Shown here in pieces: positions 17,313-26,731 of a stretch of DNA of 64,000 nt (within the stretch, counting starts at the first letter, position 1; every line of letters starts with the position of its first letter). Position numbers and translations under genes: made by a program. This DNA comes from Alcaligenes faecalis (lineage in GTDB: Bacteria > Pseudomonadota > Gammaproteobacteria > Burkholderiales > Burkholderiaceae_B): positions 3,507,860 to 3,571,859 of the forward strand of contig NZ_CP031747.1 in NCBI RefSeq assembly GCF_005311025.1, given 5' to 3'. A model generated the notes under the pieces. That model ran no database searches, had not been told where the DNA came from, and worked only from the letters and a program-made list of their open reading frames with translations.

Positions 17313-18428
17313 TTACCAGCCGGCTTGCAAGGTGTCGCACAAGCGCAGTACATCCTGCTCGGTGCAGACATTACCGGGCGACAGACGCAATACGCCGTCA
17401 CGCTGATCGCAATAGAGCTCCTGCTCACGCAGCTGATCCACCATAGCCTGAGCGCGCTGGGCACTGCTGGCGCGCAACATGATGCTGCCGCCGCGCTCGT
17501 TCTCGGCCAATGGGGTCAGCACGGGCCAATTGGCTTTGGCCGCACGATCCAGCAAGACCGCCGTCAATGCCCGGTTTTGCTCCAGCAGTTTTTCCACGCC
17601 GGTTTCCAGCACGAAACGCATGCCAGGCAGGGACGCAATACTTCCCAAAATAGCCGGTGTGCCATGGTCGAAACGACGCGCGCCGTCAGCATAGCTGAAC
17701 TGGTCCAGATTCCAGTTAAAGGGATTTTCCTGGCTGAACCAGCCGCGAAACTCCGGCTCGCACTGCTCGATCAAATCTGCACGCACATGCAAGAGGCTGG
17801 CACCGGACACGCCGCATGCCCACTTCAAGGAGGCCGACAAGGTAAAGGCCACGCCTTCATGCACGGTGAACGGCACCAGCCCGGCAGCTTGTGTCAAATC
17901 CAGCGCCATCAGGCTGCCGTGCTCCGTCGCACATTGCGCCATGCGATCCACATCCACCCGGTGCGAGGACGTAGAGCTGACCCAGGTCACCAGGGCCAAA
18001 CCCACACTGTCATCCCAGGCATTAATGAAATCATCGTCCGTCACATAGGACAGGCCGGCGCTCAAAGGTACGGTGCGCAAGGTGAAGCCCAGGCGCAAGG
18101 CCAGTTTTTGCAACAGGAAATGCAGGCTGGGAAAGCAATCGGCCGCAACCAGCAAGGTACGTCCTTTAAGCACATGCGAAGGCAAAGAACCCAGAATGCT
18201 GTAGAGGCCGCCTGTGACGTTTTCACTTAGCGCAATATCCTTGGAATCAGCACCAATCAAACGGGCCCAGGCATCCATGAAAGCCTGTTTCTGGCCCAGA
18301 GCGTACCCCCACTGGGCATCGTCCTGCGCCGACCAGACCTGGCTGAACTGATCCAGCTCGGCACGCATGGCCGCTTCCTTGCCCTCGAACATGCCAATGG
18401 AGTGATAAAGAAAATATCCGGACATCAT
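17313..18428 (-). CDS. Class V aminotransferase-fold PLP enzyme, kynureninase-like
   Basis: A 371-residue PLP-dependent enzyme of fold type I. The PLP Lys lies in LSASLKWACGVSGASLLHV, and the upstream LVTWVSSTSSHRVDVDRM plus LMALDLTQAAG segment gives the cofactor-binding Asp. ENVTGGLYSILGSLP is the phosphate-binding region. The general plan matches kynureninases and cysteine desulfurase-like enzymes, but length and motifs do not point to one reaction. Two adjacent ATGs (18428 and 18425) follow AAGGAAG; the second has better spacing. It sits 15 bases after the transporter gene and before the SRPBCC gene. Confidence 0.88.
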   Translation of the reverse strand: MMSGYFLYHSIGMFEGKEAAMRAELDQFSQVWSAQDDAQWGYALGQKQAFMDAWARLIGADSKDIALSENVTGGLYSILGSLPSHVLKGRTLLVAADCFPSLHFLLQKLALRLGFTLRTVPLSAGLSYVTDDDFINAWDDSVGLALVTWVSSTSSHRVDVDRMAQCATEHGSLMALDLTQAAGLVPFTVHEGVAFTLSASLKWACGVSGASLLHVRADLIEQCEPEFRGWFSQENPFNWNLDQFSYADGARRFDHGTPAILGSIASLPGMRFVLETGVEKLLEQNRALTAVLLDRAAKANWPVLTPLAENERGGSIMLRASSAQRAQAMVDQLREQELYCDQRDGVLRLSPGNVCTEQDVLRLCDTLQAGW

Positions 18429-18443
18429 TTACTTCCTTGAAAA

Positions 18444-19742
18444 TCAATCGGCCAACTGACGGCCAGAGGTTTCCTGCACCGTGCTCAAAGCCACACTCCC
18501 GATCAGCGCCACTACCATCACGTAAAAGGCAGGTGCCATGCTGGAACCGGTCAGGCCCGTCAGCCAGGACGCCACGAATGGCGCCGTCGCTCCACCCAGA
18601 ATGGTGGCGATGTTAAAGCCCAGCGACACGCCGCTATAGCGCACTCGCGTAGGGAACAATTCGGCATACAAGGGGTAGCCCACGGCCTGCACTACGATGA
18701 ACGGCAAAATGGACACGGCCACCGCGATCACCGCCAGCGGGAAACTGCCCCAGGAGGCGACCCACATCGTCAGCGGCACCAGCACCAGATAGCCCAGCAA
18801 GCCAATCGTCAGCAAGGGTTTGCGGCCAAAGCGATCAGACAGGCCACCGGCAAAAGGCATGATGAAGGCCGAGCACAAGGTGACCAGGGAAATCAGCCAG
18901 AACACCGCGGTGCCGTCGTATTTCAGGGTGTGAATCAAATGGGTACTCAGATAGACCACGCCCACGTAGCCTGCTGCATTCTGTGCAAAACCAATGGCAA
19001 TGACTTGCAAGAGGGGACGGCGGTAATCACGCACAATCAAGGACAAAGGCGAATGCTCGGGGTGATGGCTTTTGAGCATTTCCTTAAAGCGCGGCGAATC
19101 CTCGATACGTGAACGAGCCCAGACACACAGAATGATCAAGGGAATGGACAGTAGAAAGGGAATACGCCAGCCCCAATCCAGCATGGCTTCCTTACCCACC
19201 AGCGCTGTCACCAGGCCGGCGACGCCGGTGGCCAGGGACAAGCCCAAAGTGGCGGCGGCCGGGTTGAACGCGCCAAAGAAACCGCGCTTGCCGGGGGGCG
19301 AGCATTCCGCCACATAGGTAGCTGCGCCCGTAATTTCACCACCGGCAAAAAAGCCCTGCAGCAAACGACACAGCAATAGCAAGGCCGGTGCAGCCAGGCC
19401 CAGCGTGGCGTAGGTAGGCAACATGCCCATCAAGGCGCTGGCCACTCCAATGCCCACAATCGTGAACATCAAGGCAGCGGTACGGCCATGCTTGTCGCCA
19501 AACCAGCCAAAGAAAATACCGCCCAAGGGGCGTGCCAGAAAGGCCCCGCCAAACACGGCCAATGTGGACAGCAAGGCCGCGTTCTCATTGCCGGCGTGAA
19601 AAAACAGCACGCTTAGCGTCACAGCCAGGACGCCGTACAGCTGAAAGTCGTAATACTCGATCATGGTGCCCAAACCCGCTGCGCTGGCGGCGCGCCACGG
19701 CGATACGGGGGCCTCGTCCTGTGGGGACTGTTTCTTGCTCAT
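18444..19742 (-). CDS. MFS transporter of the metabolite:H+ symporter (ShiA/ProP-like) type
   Basis: Inner-membrane uptake protein of 432 residues with twelve predicted helices. Features of the MHS branch: GTMIEYYDFQLYG near the N-terminus, ARPLGGIFFGWFGDKHGRTAAL between helices 2 and 3, LCRLLQGFFAGGEITGAATYVAECSPPGKRG, and SDRFGRKPLL in the second half. Relatives import shikimate, proline/betaine, alpha-ketoglutarate or aromatic acids. With the PLP enzyme behind it, an amino-acid-like substrate is a reasonable inference. It is the first gene of a three-gene leftward operon with a near-consensus promoter at 19799-19827. Confidence 0.93.
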   Translation of the reverse strand: MSKKQSPQDEAPVSPWRAASAAGLGTMIEYYDFQLYGVLAVTLSVLFFHAGNENAALLSTLAVFGGAFLARPLGGIFFGWFGDKHGRTAALMFTIVGIGVASALMGMLPTYATLGLAAPALLLLCRLLQGFFAGGEITGAATYVAECSPPGKRGFFGAFNPAAATLGLSLATGVAGLVTALVGKEAMLDWGWRIPFLLSIPLIILCVWARSRIEDSPRFKEMLKSHHPEHSPLSLIVRDYRRPLLQVIAIGFAQNAAGYVGVVYLSTHLIHTLKYDGTAVFWLISLVTLCSAFIMPFAGGLSDRFGRKPLLTIGLLGYLVLVPLTMWVASWGSFPLAVIAVAVSILPFIVVQAVGYPLYAELFPTRVRYSGVSLGFNIATILGGATAPFVASWLTGLTGSSMAPAFYVMVVALIGSVALSTVQETSGRQLAD

Positions 19743-19778
19743 GTCTCATCCATCCTGATACGCATAATGCGTCTATTC

Positions 19779-19827
19779 TGTTTAGTGTGGCTAAACAAAT
19801 TATACGGATGAATATTTCAGCTTTCAA
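19779..19827 (-). promoter_or_regulatory. Near-consensus promoter with overlapping palindromic operator
   Basis: On the minus strand, TTGAAA (19827-19822), a 17-base spacer and TATAAT (19804-19799) form an almost perfect sigma-70 promoter. Directly downstream, covering the expected transcription start, is a perfect inverted repeat TGTTTAG-N5-CTAAACA (19779-19797). A strong promoter with an operator on its start site points to tight repression of the transporter-PLP enzyme-SRPBCC operon, plausibly by the cupin regulator at 16343. Confidence 0.75.
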
Positions 19828-19841
19828 TCACTGGGAAAACC

Positions 19842-22241
19842 CTAAAGGTCGGGGTCTTCGGCCCTGTCCTTGTCCATGGCTTCCTGAACCCAGCGTTGGG
19901 CCGGATGCAGACTGATGCCCTGTTGACGCAAGCGCCGCAGAATATCGAGCATCAGATTGCTGCGCACCCGGCGCTGGACTCGCATGGTATTGATGAAACA
20001 ACGGGTGCTGAATGCCACCCCATCCCCAAAAATTCCGTCGCAAGACAAGATAGGGGCTGGCTCGGTCAGAATTTCCGGCTCGGACTGTACGGCCTCACGC
20101 AAAATCTGCATGACCGCATCCGCGTCCACATCCAGCGGAAACAGCAAGCGGGACTCGATCGCGCCCAAGGAGGTCGGGGTGTAAGTCAGATTACGCACCT
20201 GCCGCCCCATCATCTGGGAGTTGGGGACCATGACCATGGTGCGATCAAAGCGCTCAACATAGGTCGCCCGCAAGCGAATCTGGCGCACATTGCCTTCGCT
20301 GCCCTCTACCTCCACCCAGTCTCCCACTTTGACGGGACGCTCGACCATCAGCATCAGGCCAGAGGCAATGTTCTGCACAATGCCTCGCAAGCCAAAACCC
20401 AGACCCACCGTCAAGGCCGTAAAGATCCAGGTCACCGATTCAATCGGCACACCCAGCATGGACAGGCAGATCACCAACAGAACAAAATAGGCAACGTACC
20501 CAACCATGCCCACGATCGCATTTTGCAGGCCCGGCTCCAGCGTGGTGTTAGGCATGTAATGCTGACGCAGCCAGGTGCGCAGGAAATGAATCAGGACGGC
20601 CCCCACCAGCATCACGCCCAAGGCAATCAGCCACAAGTCCAGGCGCCACTGCACCGCTCCCAGACGCAAGGCCTCACGCGAGACATCCAGCCCCGACTCC
20701 AGCATCTGTTTGGGCTCAGTTAACCAATCCCCACTCACCATCCAGATCGCCAGAAGCAACACGCTCATCCGGGCGATAGCAAAAAACACAACGATGAACT
20801 GGCTTTGCACGCGAATCGGCGCAGCCTCTGGATCATGGCTGCGGTTACGTAAATAGGTCAGCAAGGAATCCGCAATGTCCTGCAGCCACACCATACAAAC
20901 GTAGGCCAGCAGCCCCAGGATCAAGGGCATGGTGATGAAATGCGACATCAAGTCATCCGACAGGCCTTGCCAGCCGCCGATGAACAAGCCCAACACCAGG
21001 ATGTAAACAAGGACGCCGCCTTTAAAGGCCAGACGAGCCCAACTGCGTCCCGTTCGGCTCGCCCCCTGCCCCGCGACATCAGTACGATTGAACAGCTCGT
21101 CTCGCAGAACCCACAAACCATAGCCATACAGGATCAAATACAGCAGGCTGCTCACACCATCAGCCATGGACTGAAATGCATCCGATAAACCTATCGATCC
21201 CCGAAAAAAACTGCTTGTGATGTCCGCATACACCAGCAGGAAAAAAGCGGGTGCAAAGTAACGCAGCCTATGCTGAGTCTGAGTGGACACGGGAATCAAA
21301 CGCCAGGAAGCCCGAGGCTGAACCACCATACTCTTGAGACAAGCCAGCGCCACTGCTGCAGCCCAAGCCCCTACTTTCAAATAAGCCAGAAGCTCAAACT
21401 GGGTGGGAGAAAGGCCTGGCCGTTGAAACACCAGTTCAACCAGCTGGTCCACCACCACCCAGGCAGCGATAAACCACAGGAAGAAATTAGCAATGATCAG
21501 ACTGGAGCGACGCAAGCGTCCGGCTGGCAGATAACGGCTTACCCATAGGGGCATGACGCGGAACAAAGCCAGCATCACAAGCAGAACCGCCGCCGCCATC
21601 CACAATGAGGCGCTGCTTTGCTGCCAACTGCTATTGCTCCATGTTCCTCGCCACTGCTGGGCAAAGTCAGATAGTTTGGAACGGTCAGCGGGCCAGGCCT
21701 GTGCAAGTTCGGGCAAACTTTCCAGCAGGACCAAAGAGGCATTGCGTCGCCAACGCTTCGCTTTCTCATAGCGCACCGTCGCCTCTCGCAGCAACTGACG
21801 GGCTTGTTGCGCCTCCACCTGCACCAGACGCGCTACGCGCAGATCAGCCCGCAAGGCAGCATCGGCACGGCGCAATTGCATGCGTTCGTTATGAACGATG
21901 AGCTGCTCGGCCTCATCGCCCGAATCTTCGCCCAGCTCCTGCAAACGTGCCTTCAACAGGCGGCTGCGCCGCTCCAAAGACTGCACCACCCGTCCGGACA
22001 GCTCCTGCGTTCGCACCAGCTTTTGATCTTCCTCGTAGCTGCGCTCGGGCCGTATCGATACCTGGTTGCCTTCCAGGCGGTACTGCATCAGGCGGATTTC
22101 ATCCTGGGCCTGCTGCAGCTCTCGAATCATCTCACGCTCTTGCTCTACCTCGGACAAGGCTTGTGCCTGTGCCTGTGGCCAGGCCCCCAGCAGAGCCAGA
22201 AACAAGAGCAAGACCTGCACACCTAGTCGTAGCGTCTTCAT
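19842..22241 (-). CDS. Large MscS-family mechanosensitive channel (MscK-like), second of a tandem pair
   Basis: A 799-residue inner-membrane channel. Signal peptide (LLLFLALLGAWPQAQAQA), a long coiled-coil-rich periplasmic domain (about 30-190), a bundle of about eleven membrane helices, and the MscS core (IVGMVGYVAYFVLLVICLSMLGV...GLGFGLRGIVQNIASGLMLMVERPVKVGDWVEVEGSEGNVRQIRLRATYVERFDR), followed by the cytoplasmic cage domain. The Gly/Ala-rich pore helix is clear. GGGAGA nine bases before the ATG supports the start. It follows its paralogue by 43 bases, in one operon. Confidence 0.93.
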   Translation of the reverse strand: MKTLRLGVQVLLLFLALLGAWPQAQAQALSEVEQEREMIRELQQAQDEIRLMQYRLEGNQVSIRPERSYEEDQKLVRTQELSGRVVQSLERRSRLLKARLQELGEDSGDEAEQLIVHNERMQLRRADAALRADLRVARLVQVEAQQARQLLREATVRYEKAKRWRRNASLVLLESLPELAQAWPADRSKLSDFAQQWRGTWSNSSWQQSSASLWMAAAVLLVMLALFRVMPLWVSRYLPAGRLRRSSLIIANFFLWFIAAWVVVDQLVELVFQRPGLSPTQFELLAYLKVGAWAAAVALACLKSMVVQPRASWRLIPVSTQTQHRLRYFAPAFFLLVYADITSSFFRGSIGLSDAFQSMADGVSSLLYLILYGYGLWVLRDELFNRTDVAGQGASRTGRSWARLAFKGGVLVYILVLGLFIGGWQGLSDDLMSHFITMPLILGLLAYVCMVWLQDIADSLLTYLRNRSHDPEAAPIRVQSQFIVVFFAIARMSVLLLAIWMVSGDWLTEPKQMLESGLDVSREALRLGAVQWRLDLWLIALGVMLVGAVLIHFLRTWLRQHYMPNTTLEPGLQNAIVGMVGYVAYFVLLVICLSMLGVPIESVTWIFTALTVGLGFGLRGIVQNIASGLMLMVERPVKVGDWVEVEGSEGNVRQIRLRATYVERFDRTMVMVPNSQMMGRQVRNLTYTPTSLGAIESRLLFPLDVDADAVMQILREAVQSEPEILTEPAPILSCDGIFGDGVAFSTRCFINTMRVQRRVRSNLMLDILRRLRQQGISLHPAQRWVQEAMDKDRAEDPDL

Positions 22242-22284
22242 GGCTGTTGTCTCCCTGGGGCCTGCCTGTTGTTTTTATCGAGGT

Positions 22285-24726
22285 TCAATCATTCAGCAAG
22301 GGGTTGCCGCTTTCATTCTGGCTGGCGACCGGTGTATTGGGCAACACCGTCATGGTCTGAGTATGGTGCAACGCCAGACCTTCCTTGCGTAATTCATCCA
22401 GAATATCGAACATCAGGACACTGCGTACCCGGCTGCCAATGCGAGGCGAGCTTACATAGCAGGTCGCCGTGAACTGCAAGCCGTTGGCATCAAAGCCATC
22501 CAGCGTCACATCCGGCGCCGGGTCGGCCAGCACGTCGCTGTAGTTCTGCATCACATCCAGCATGATAGAACGTACCCGTTTAGCGTCTGTGTCGATAGGC
22601 ATATTGATCTTGACCTTCACTACCCCCAAGGGATTGCTCAAGGTCACATTACGCACGGTTTTGGTGATGAATTCGGAGTTCGGCACGATCAAGGTGGAGC
22701 GGTCGAACATTTCAATTTCCGTGGCACGGGCATTGATCTTGCGTACATTACCCTCTACCCCGTTCAGGCTGACCCAGTCCCCAATTTTGATGGGACGTTC
22801 GGCCAACAAAATCAGCCCCGATACAAAGTTCTGCACCACCGCTTGCAAGCCAAAACCGATACCCACCGACAAGGCTGAAATCACCCAGGCCATGCGCTCC
22901 AGACCGATTCCGAGAGACGAAATCGCCGTAGCCACCACAATAAAGTAGCCCACATAGCTGAACAGATTAGCAGTAGACACTCGCATACCCGGATCGATAC
23001 GCGTGGCGGGTAAAAGCTGGTTGGCCACCCAGCGCTGCAAGGCTTTGACAAACAAAATCCCCAGCACCAGAATCAGTACGGCCAGCAGGACCGAGCTGGG
23101 TTTTAACTGAACCTGACCTAAAGAAAAACCTTTAACCAAAAAGCCCAAACGACGCTGCAGCCACTGCGTGGGGTCTTCCCCAAAAGGCAGCAAGACCAGG
23201 GTAATCGCCGTAATAATCAGGCATAAACGCAAGGCTCCGGACAGCACGATCACGATCTGGCTGCTGCCCCGCAATTGCGTACTGGTCCATTCATTGGCGG
23301 CGCGCTTCTCTTTAAATTGCAGCAAGAGGCTTTGACCGATATCCGCAATCAGCGCGACCAGGACATAGCAGGTGCAAATCACCAGACTCAGCCACAACAC
23401 CTCTTGCACAATCAGACTGCTCAAGGCGATGTAGCCCAGCAAGAAGGCAATCATCCCCAGCCCAATGACCACACCCAGGGTGATAGGAATGGCGCGTAAC
23501 CAGGTCGCCCCCTGCTGAACCGGAGCCGTTTTCTGCGGGTCCTCGCCACCTTCTGGAACGGGGGTCTTATCCCGTCCCTGGCTCAAGTTCCAGGCTGCAA
23601 TGGCAATAAAGATGCTCAGTGTCAGCGTGTTAAAACTGTTGACCAGCAAGGTAGTGCTGAGCGTGGCATTGATCAGGCCCAGCAACTGCTGCGACATCCA
23701 GGTCAAGGCCACCATGATGCCCAGAGCAATGGGCAACCATGCCAGCTTCAAAGCCACATTGCTGGGAATGGGAGGCAAGCGCCAGCTAGGACGCTGCGCC
23801 GACAAAAGCACGCGGCCCATCCCGGTCACAAAGCCACCCAGATACAAGGCGAATACGGACTTGGACACAAAGCTGGACAGATCCGGAGCCAGATTGCCGT
23901 TCCAGTAAAACAACCCTGCCGCCACCGATGCCAACAAACCGGGCGTCAGGCTGTAGAGCACAATCAAGGCCGTCGCATAAAAAGAGCGTCGCAAGCGCGA
24001 GGGCTTGGTGTGGTTGATGGTAAAACGCTCCAGCCCCCGTACCGCCCAGACCGACAAAGCCAGCAAGACCAGAGCCAAGGCTCCTGCCGACCACAGCACA
24101 TAAGCGGGCAAATCGATTACCCGCTGAGCCAGATCCTTGCGCATGCGTTCAACCCTGGCCAGATCACCGGGCAAATCGCGCGACACATTGCGCCAGAAGC
24201 GCGGTGTCAACACGGACTGCGACTGCCGACCCAATTCCGCCTGGAAAATTACGCGGCGCTGCTTGGACACCTGATCCAGGCCTTGTGTTGTTTCCACGCC
24301 GATCAAACGGGCCAGCTTGATCATGCCGTCCAGCTCGGTCACCGCCTGCTGCAATTGAGCACGCTGGCGCGCAATGTCCTCGGACTCCCCCGCCGGATCA
24401 TCCACAGGCCCCAACTGATTCAGACGCGCGGTCACGCTCAACAGCTCAGGCTCCAGACGCACACTCATTTCCTGAGCCTGCTCTTGCGCCAGCAGCAACT
24501 GATTGCGCAAGGCAACCAGATCGGAATCGCCCAAGCCATCATTTTTCTGCAAACGGTCCTGGACAGTTTGCAGCGTGTCACGCAATTCATTCAGGGATTC
24601 ACTGGCCTGCGCAGGCGTCAATGCCACCGTCTCGGCCGTCACAGGGACAGCGGTAACAGCCAGCACCACAGCCAGCAGCCACAAGGACAAAAAAGCACAC
24701 AGGCGCGAACGGCGAAAAGCGTGCAT
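22285..24726 (-). CDS. Large MscS-family channel with DUF3772-type N-terminal domain, first of a tandem pair
   Basis: An 813-residue channel. Signal peptide, then a helical periplasmic domain (about 35-190) of the DUF3772 kind found in MscK-like proteins, about eleven transmembrane segments, and the MscS core (YVGYFIVVATAISSLGI...GIGFGLQAVVQNFVSGLILLAERPIKIGDWVSLNGVEGNVRKINARATEIEMFDRSTLIVPNSEF). ATG 24726 is preferred over an upstream frame to 24789 because the signal peptide begins there and CCGGAG lies upstream. Such channels relieve turgor on osmotic downshift; MscK is also gated by ions. The two paralogues are clearly diverged, so they likely have different gating or partners. Confidence 0.93.
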   Translation of the reverse strand: MHAFRRSRLCAFLSLWLLAVVLAVTAVPVTAETVALTPAQASESLNELRDTLQTVQDRLQKNDGLGDSDLVALRNQLLLAQEQAQEMSVRLEPELLSVTARLNQLGPVDDPAGESEDIARQRAQLQQAVTELDGMIKLARLIGVETTQGLDQVSKQRRVIFQAELGRQSQSVLTPRFWRNVSRDLPGDLARVERMRKDLAQRVIDLPAYVLWSAGALALVLLALSVWAVRGLERFTINHTKPSRLRRSFYATALIVLYSLTPGLLASVAAGLFYWNGNLAPDLSSFVSKSVFALYLGGFVTGMGRVLLSAQRPSWRLPPIPSNVALKLAWLPIALGIMVALTWMSQQLLGLINATLSTTLLVNSFNTLTLSIFIAIAAWNLSQGRDKTPVPEGGEDPQKTAPVQQGATWLRAIPITLGVVIGLGMIAFLLGYIALSSLIVQEVLWLSLVICTCYVLVALIADIGQSLLLQFKEKRAANEWTSTQLRGSSQIVIVLSGALRLCLIITAITLVLLPFGEDPTQWLQRRLGFLVKGFSLGQVQLKPSSVLLAVLILVLGILFVKALQRWVANQLLPATRIDPGMRVSTANLFSYVGYFIVVATAISSLGIGLERMAWVISALSVGIGFGLQAVVQNFVSGLILLAERPIKIGDWVSLNGVEGNVRKINARATEIEMFDRSTLIVPNSEFITKTVRNVTLSNPLGVVKVKINMPIDTDAKRVRSIMLDVMQNYSDVLADPAPDVTLDGFDANGLQFTATCYVSSPRIGSRVRSVLMFDILDELRKEGLALHHTQTMTVLPNTPVASQNESGNPLLND

Positions 24727-24948
24727 CAATAAAACTCCGGCTAAACAATGAGGCCCCAAGCATGAAACCGCCAGGGCAGCAGAAAACATGCACAGAATAC
24801 CGAACTATTGTGGGCTTGGCGCATGAGGTATTCACGAGAACCCTGTTTTTTTAGGCGATAAACGCCCCGAACTGCTCACTTTTCAGGTTCCGGCTCCTTT
24901 ACTCCCCCTCATCCCCCCCTTCTGGCTGAATGCCAAGAAGTAAAAAAA
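24727..24948. other. Divergent/intergenic stretch, no gene seen
   Basis: Holds the promoter of the leftward channel operon, not identifiable by eye. Towards 24925 the sequence becomes C-rich then A-rich before the terminator. No frame looks coding. Confidence 0.4.
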
Positions 24949-24989
24949 AACCGGCCAGAACAGGTGCAAAACACCTACCCCGGCCGGTT
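24949..24989 (-). terminator. Terminator of the Rieske/FAD operon
   Basis: Outer stem AACCGGCC/GGCCGGTT enclosing a second hairpin AGGTG-CAAAA-CACCT. On the minus strand the outer stem is followed by a run of T (A-run at 24942-24950), so it ends leftward transcription from the FAD oxidoreductase gene. Confidence 0.85.
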
Positions 24990-25034
24990 ATTCTGCCTGC
25001 AGGTATCAAGCCTCAGGCACAGGAACAAGCAGGA

Positions 25035-26627
25035 TTAACGAATCTGCTCCGCCACCATGAATCCGGACGCTCCCGCCAGACCTGGGCCTGGATGGGTGGA
25101 CGCACCAATGTGGTAGACATTCTTGTACGGTGTGGCGTGAGACCGGGCACCGTTACTGGCGGCAAAGGGGCGCATCCAGAAGAATTGGTCAGGGGAGCAG
25201 ATGCCCGAGTAGGGGTCGCCGCCCACCAGATTGCAGTTGATGGATTCCAGGTCGGCTGGCGACAGCACTTTCTGACCCACGATTTGTTGACGCAAACCGG
25301 GCATGACGCCTTCCAGTTGGTCAATGATGCGCTCGGCCACGGCCTGGCTGACTTCTTCGGTCCATTTGCCGTCTTCCGGCACGTCGATCTTGCCAGCAGC
25401 ATCGCCGCGCAACTTGGATGGCATGTCCTGCATCTGCATCCACAGTATCCATTTGCCTTCCGGCGCACGACTGGGGTCCAGAGAGCAAGGCTGGCCAATA
25501 GCAACAGTGAACTTGGCCGGGATCAGGCCGTTATTGGCCTGGGCCACGCTCATGCTGACGTCTTCCAGGCTGTCGGACAGGTGCAGCAACGGTACTTTCA
25601 GCAGCTCCGGATCGCTCCAGTTAGGCATGCTGTCCAACGCCAGATGAATTTGCATGTCGCCACGGCCAAAACGGTAGGCATTGGCTTGTTCACGTACTTG
25701 AGCGGGAGCACCCGGCAACAAACGACCATAGAGCTGTGGCGGTGTAACGTTGCACACCACATGGCTGGCTTCGTAGACTTGGCCGCCGGCACGCACGCCA
25801 CGGGCTTTTTGTCCTTCCAGCACAATTTCTTCCACTTCGGTGTTCAGTTGAATACGGCCACCAGCCTTTTCAATAATGGCGCACAGAGCACGCACCAGAT
25901 TCTGGCCGCCACCTTTCACCACGGGCATGCCACCGGCCACCACAGCCGCAAAGGTCAGCTTGCCGATCAAGGCCGAGCAGGCGTCGTCAGGGCCCAGGCC
26001 CGAGTGCAAGACCCAGGGAGCCATCATGCCGCGCACACGGTCATCTTTCAGTTCACGGTCAGCCCAGCGGCGGAAGGATTCCAGGGACTCGCGTCCGTAC
26101 TGGACCATGCCGTCCATGCGGCGCTTACGCCATTGCGAGAACAGCAAACCCAACAAGCCACGACTGTATGGCTCGGTGCCCAGCAAGCCGAAGGTCAGAC
26201 CTGCATCGCGCTCGAACAACTGGCTGCACATGGCACCAAAGGCATCGCCATCACCAGCTTGCAAGCCATTGATACGCTGAATGGAATCGCCCACATCGTG
26301 GCGCAGGGCCAGGCCCTTGCCATCGCTGCCCACCACACCGGTGGTATAGCCGTTTTCCAGAAACTCCACGCCCTGGGCGGCCAGATCGTCTTTCAAACGG
26401 GCATAGGCAGCGCCGGATGTGAACAAGGGGTACCAGGACGACAGCAACTCATGGGTAAAGCCCGGAAACAGCTCCTCGGTACGGATACACCCGCCCGCAC
26501 GGTCGTTACGCTCCAGCACCAGGACCTGCTTGCCCTTTTGCGCCAGCAAGGCTGCACACACCAGGGAGTTAATGCCACTGCCCACCACAATGACGGCATA
26601 CGATTTTTTATTTGTTGAGTCTGTCAT
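25035..26627 (-). CDS. FAD-dependent oxidoreductase of the phytoene desaturase/PYROXD2 type
   Basis: A 530-residue flavoprotein. The N-terminus carries a Rossmann dinucleotide motif (VIVVGSGINSLVCAALLAQKGKQVLVLERNDRAGG), with the extended R-x-G-G region CIRTEEL, and the C-terminus has the second FAD contact NVYHIGASTHPGPGLAGASGF. These are the marks of the carotenoid-desaturase-like branch (COG1233), whose members desaturate or isomerise hydrophobic isoprenoid chains; there are no carotenoid genes nearby. It is the last gene of a six-gene leftward operon with a Rieske oxygenase. I infer a step acting on the oxygenase product, for example dehydrogenation. Ends before a strong terminator. Confidence 0.9.
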   Translation of the reverse strand: MTDSTNKKSYAVIVVGSGINSLVCAALLAQKGKQVLVLERNDRAGGCIRTEELFPGFTHELLSSWYPLFTSGAAYARLKDDLAAQGVEFLENGYTTGVVGSDGKGLALRHDVGDSIQRINGLQAGDGDAFGAMCSQLFERDAGLTFGLLGTEPYSRGLLGLLFSQWRKRRMDGMVQYGRESLESFRRWADRELKDDRVRGMMAPWVLHSGLGPDDACSALIGKLTFAAVVAGGMPVVKGGGQNLVRALCAIIEKAGGRIQLNTEVEEIVLEGQKARGVRAGGQVYEASHVVCNVTPPQLYGRLLPGAPAQVREQANAYRFGRGDMQIHLALDSMPNWSDPELLKVPLLHLSDSLEDVSMSVAQANNGLIPAKFTVAIGQPCSLDPSRAPEGKWILWMQMQDMPSKLRGDAAGKIDVPEDGKWTEEVSQAVAERIIDQLEGVMPGLRQQIVGQKVLSPADLESINCNLVGGDPYSGICSPDQFFWMRPFAASNGARSHATPYKNVYHIGASTHPGPGLAGASGFMVAEQIR

Positions 26628-26731
26628 CCCACACCTTTTTTAAATTGCCCTGAACGGGGTCAGGGCTTGTGAACACGCCACAAGAAACAGCTGTTCACAA
26701 GCCCTGGACATCTTTTACCGCACTTTTCTAT

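Noticed and set aside
25035..26627. Carotenoid biosynthesis gene
   Set aside because: The FAD enzyme has desaturase-like motifs, but no crtB, crtE or crtY-type gene is present and it is embedded in a Rieske operon.
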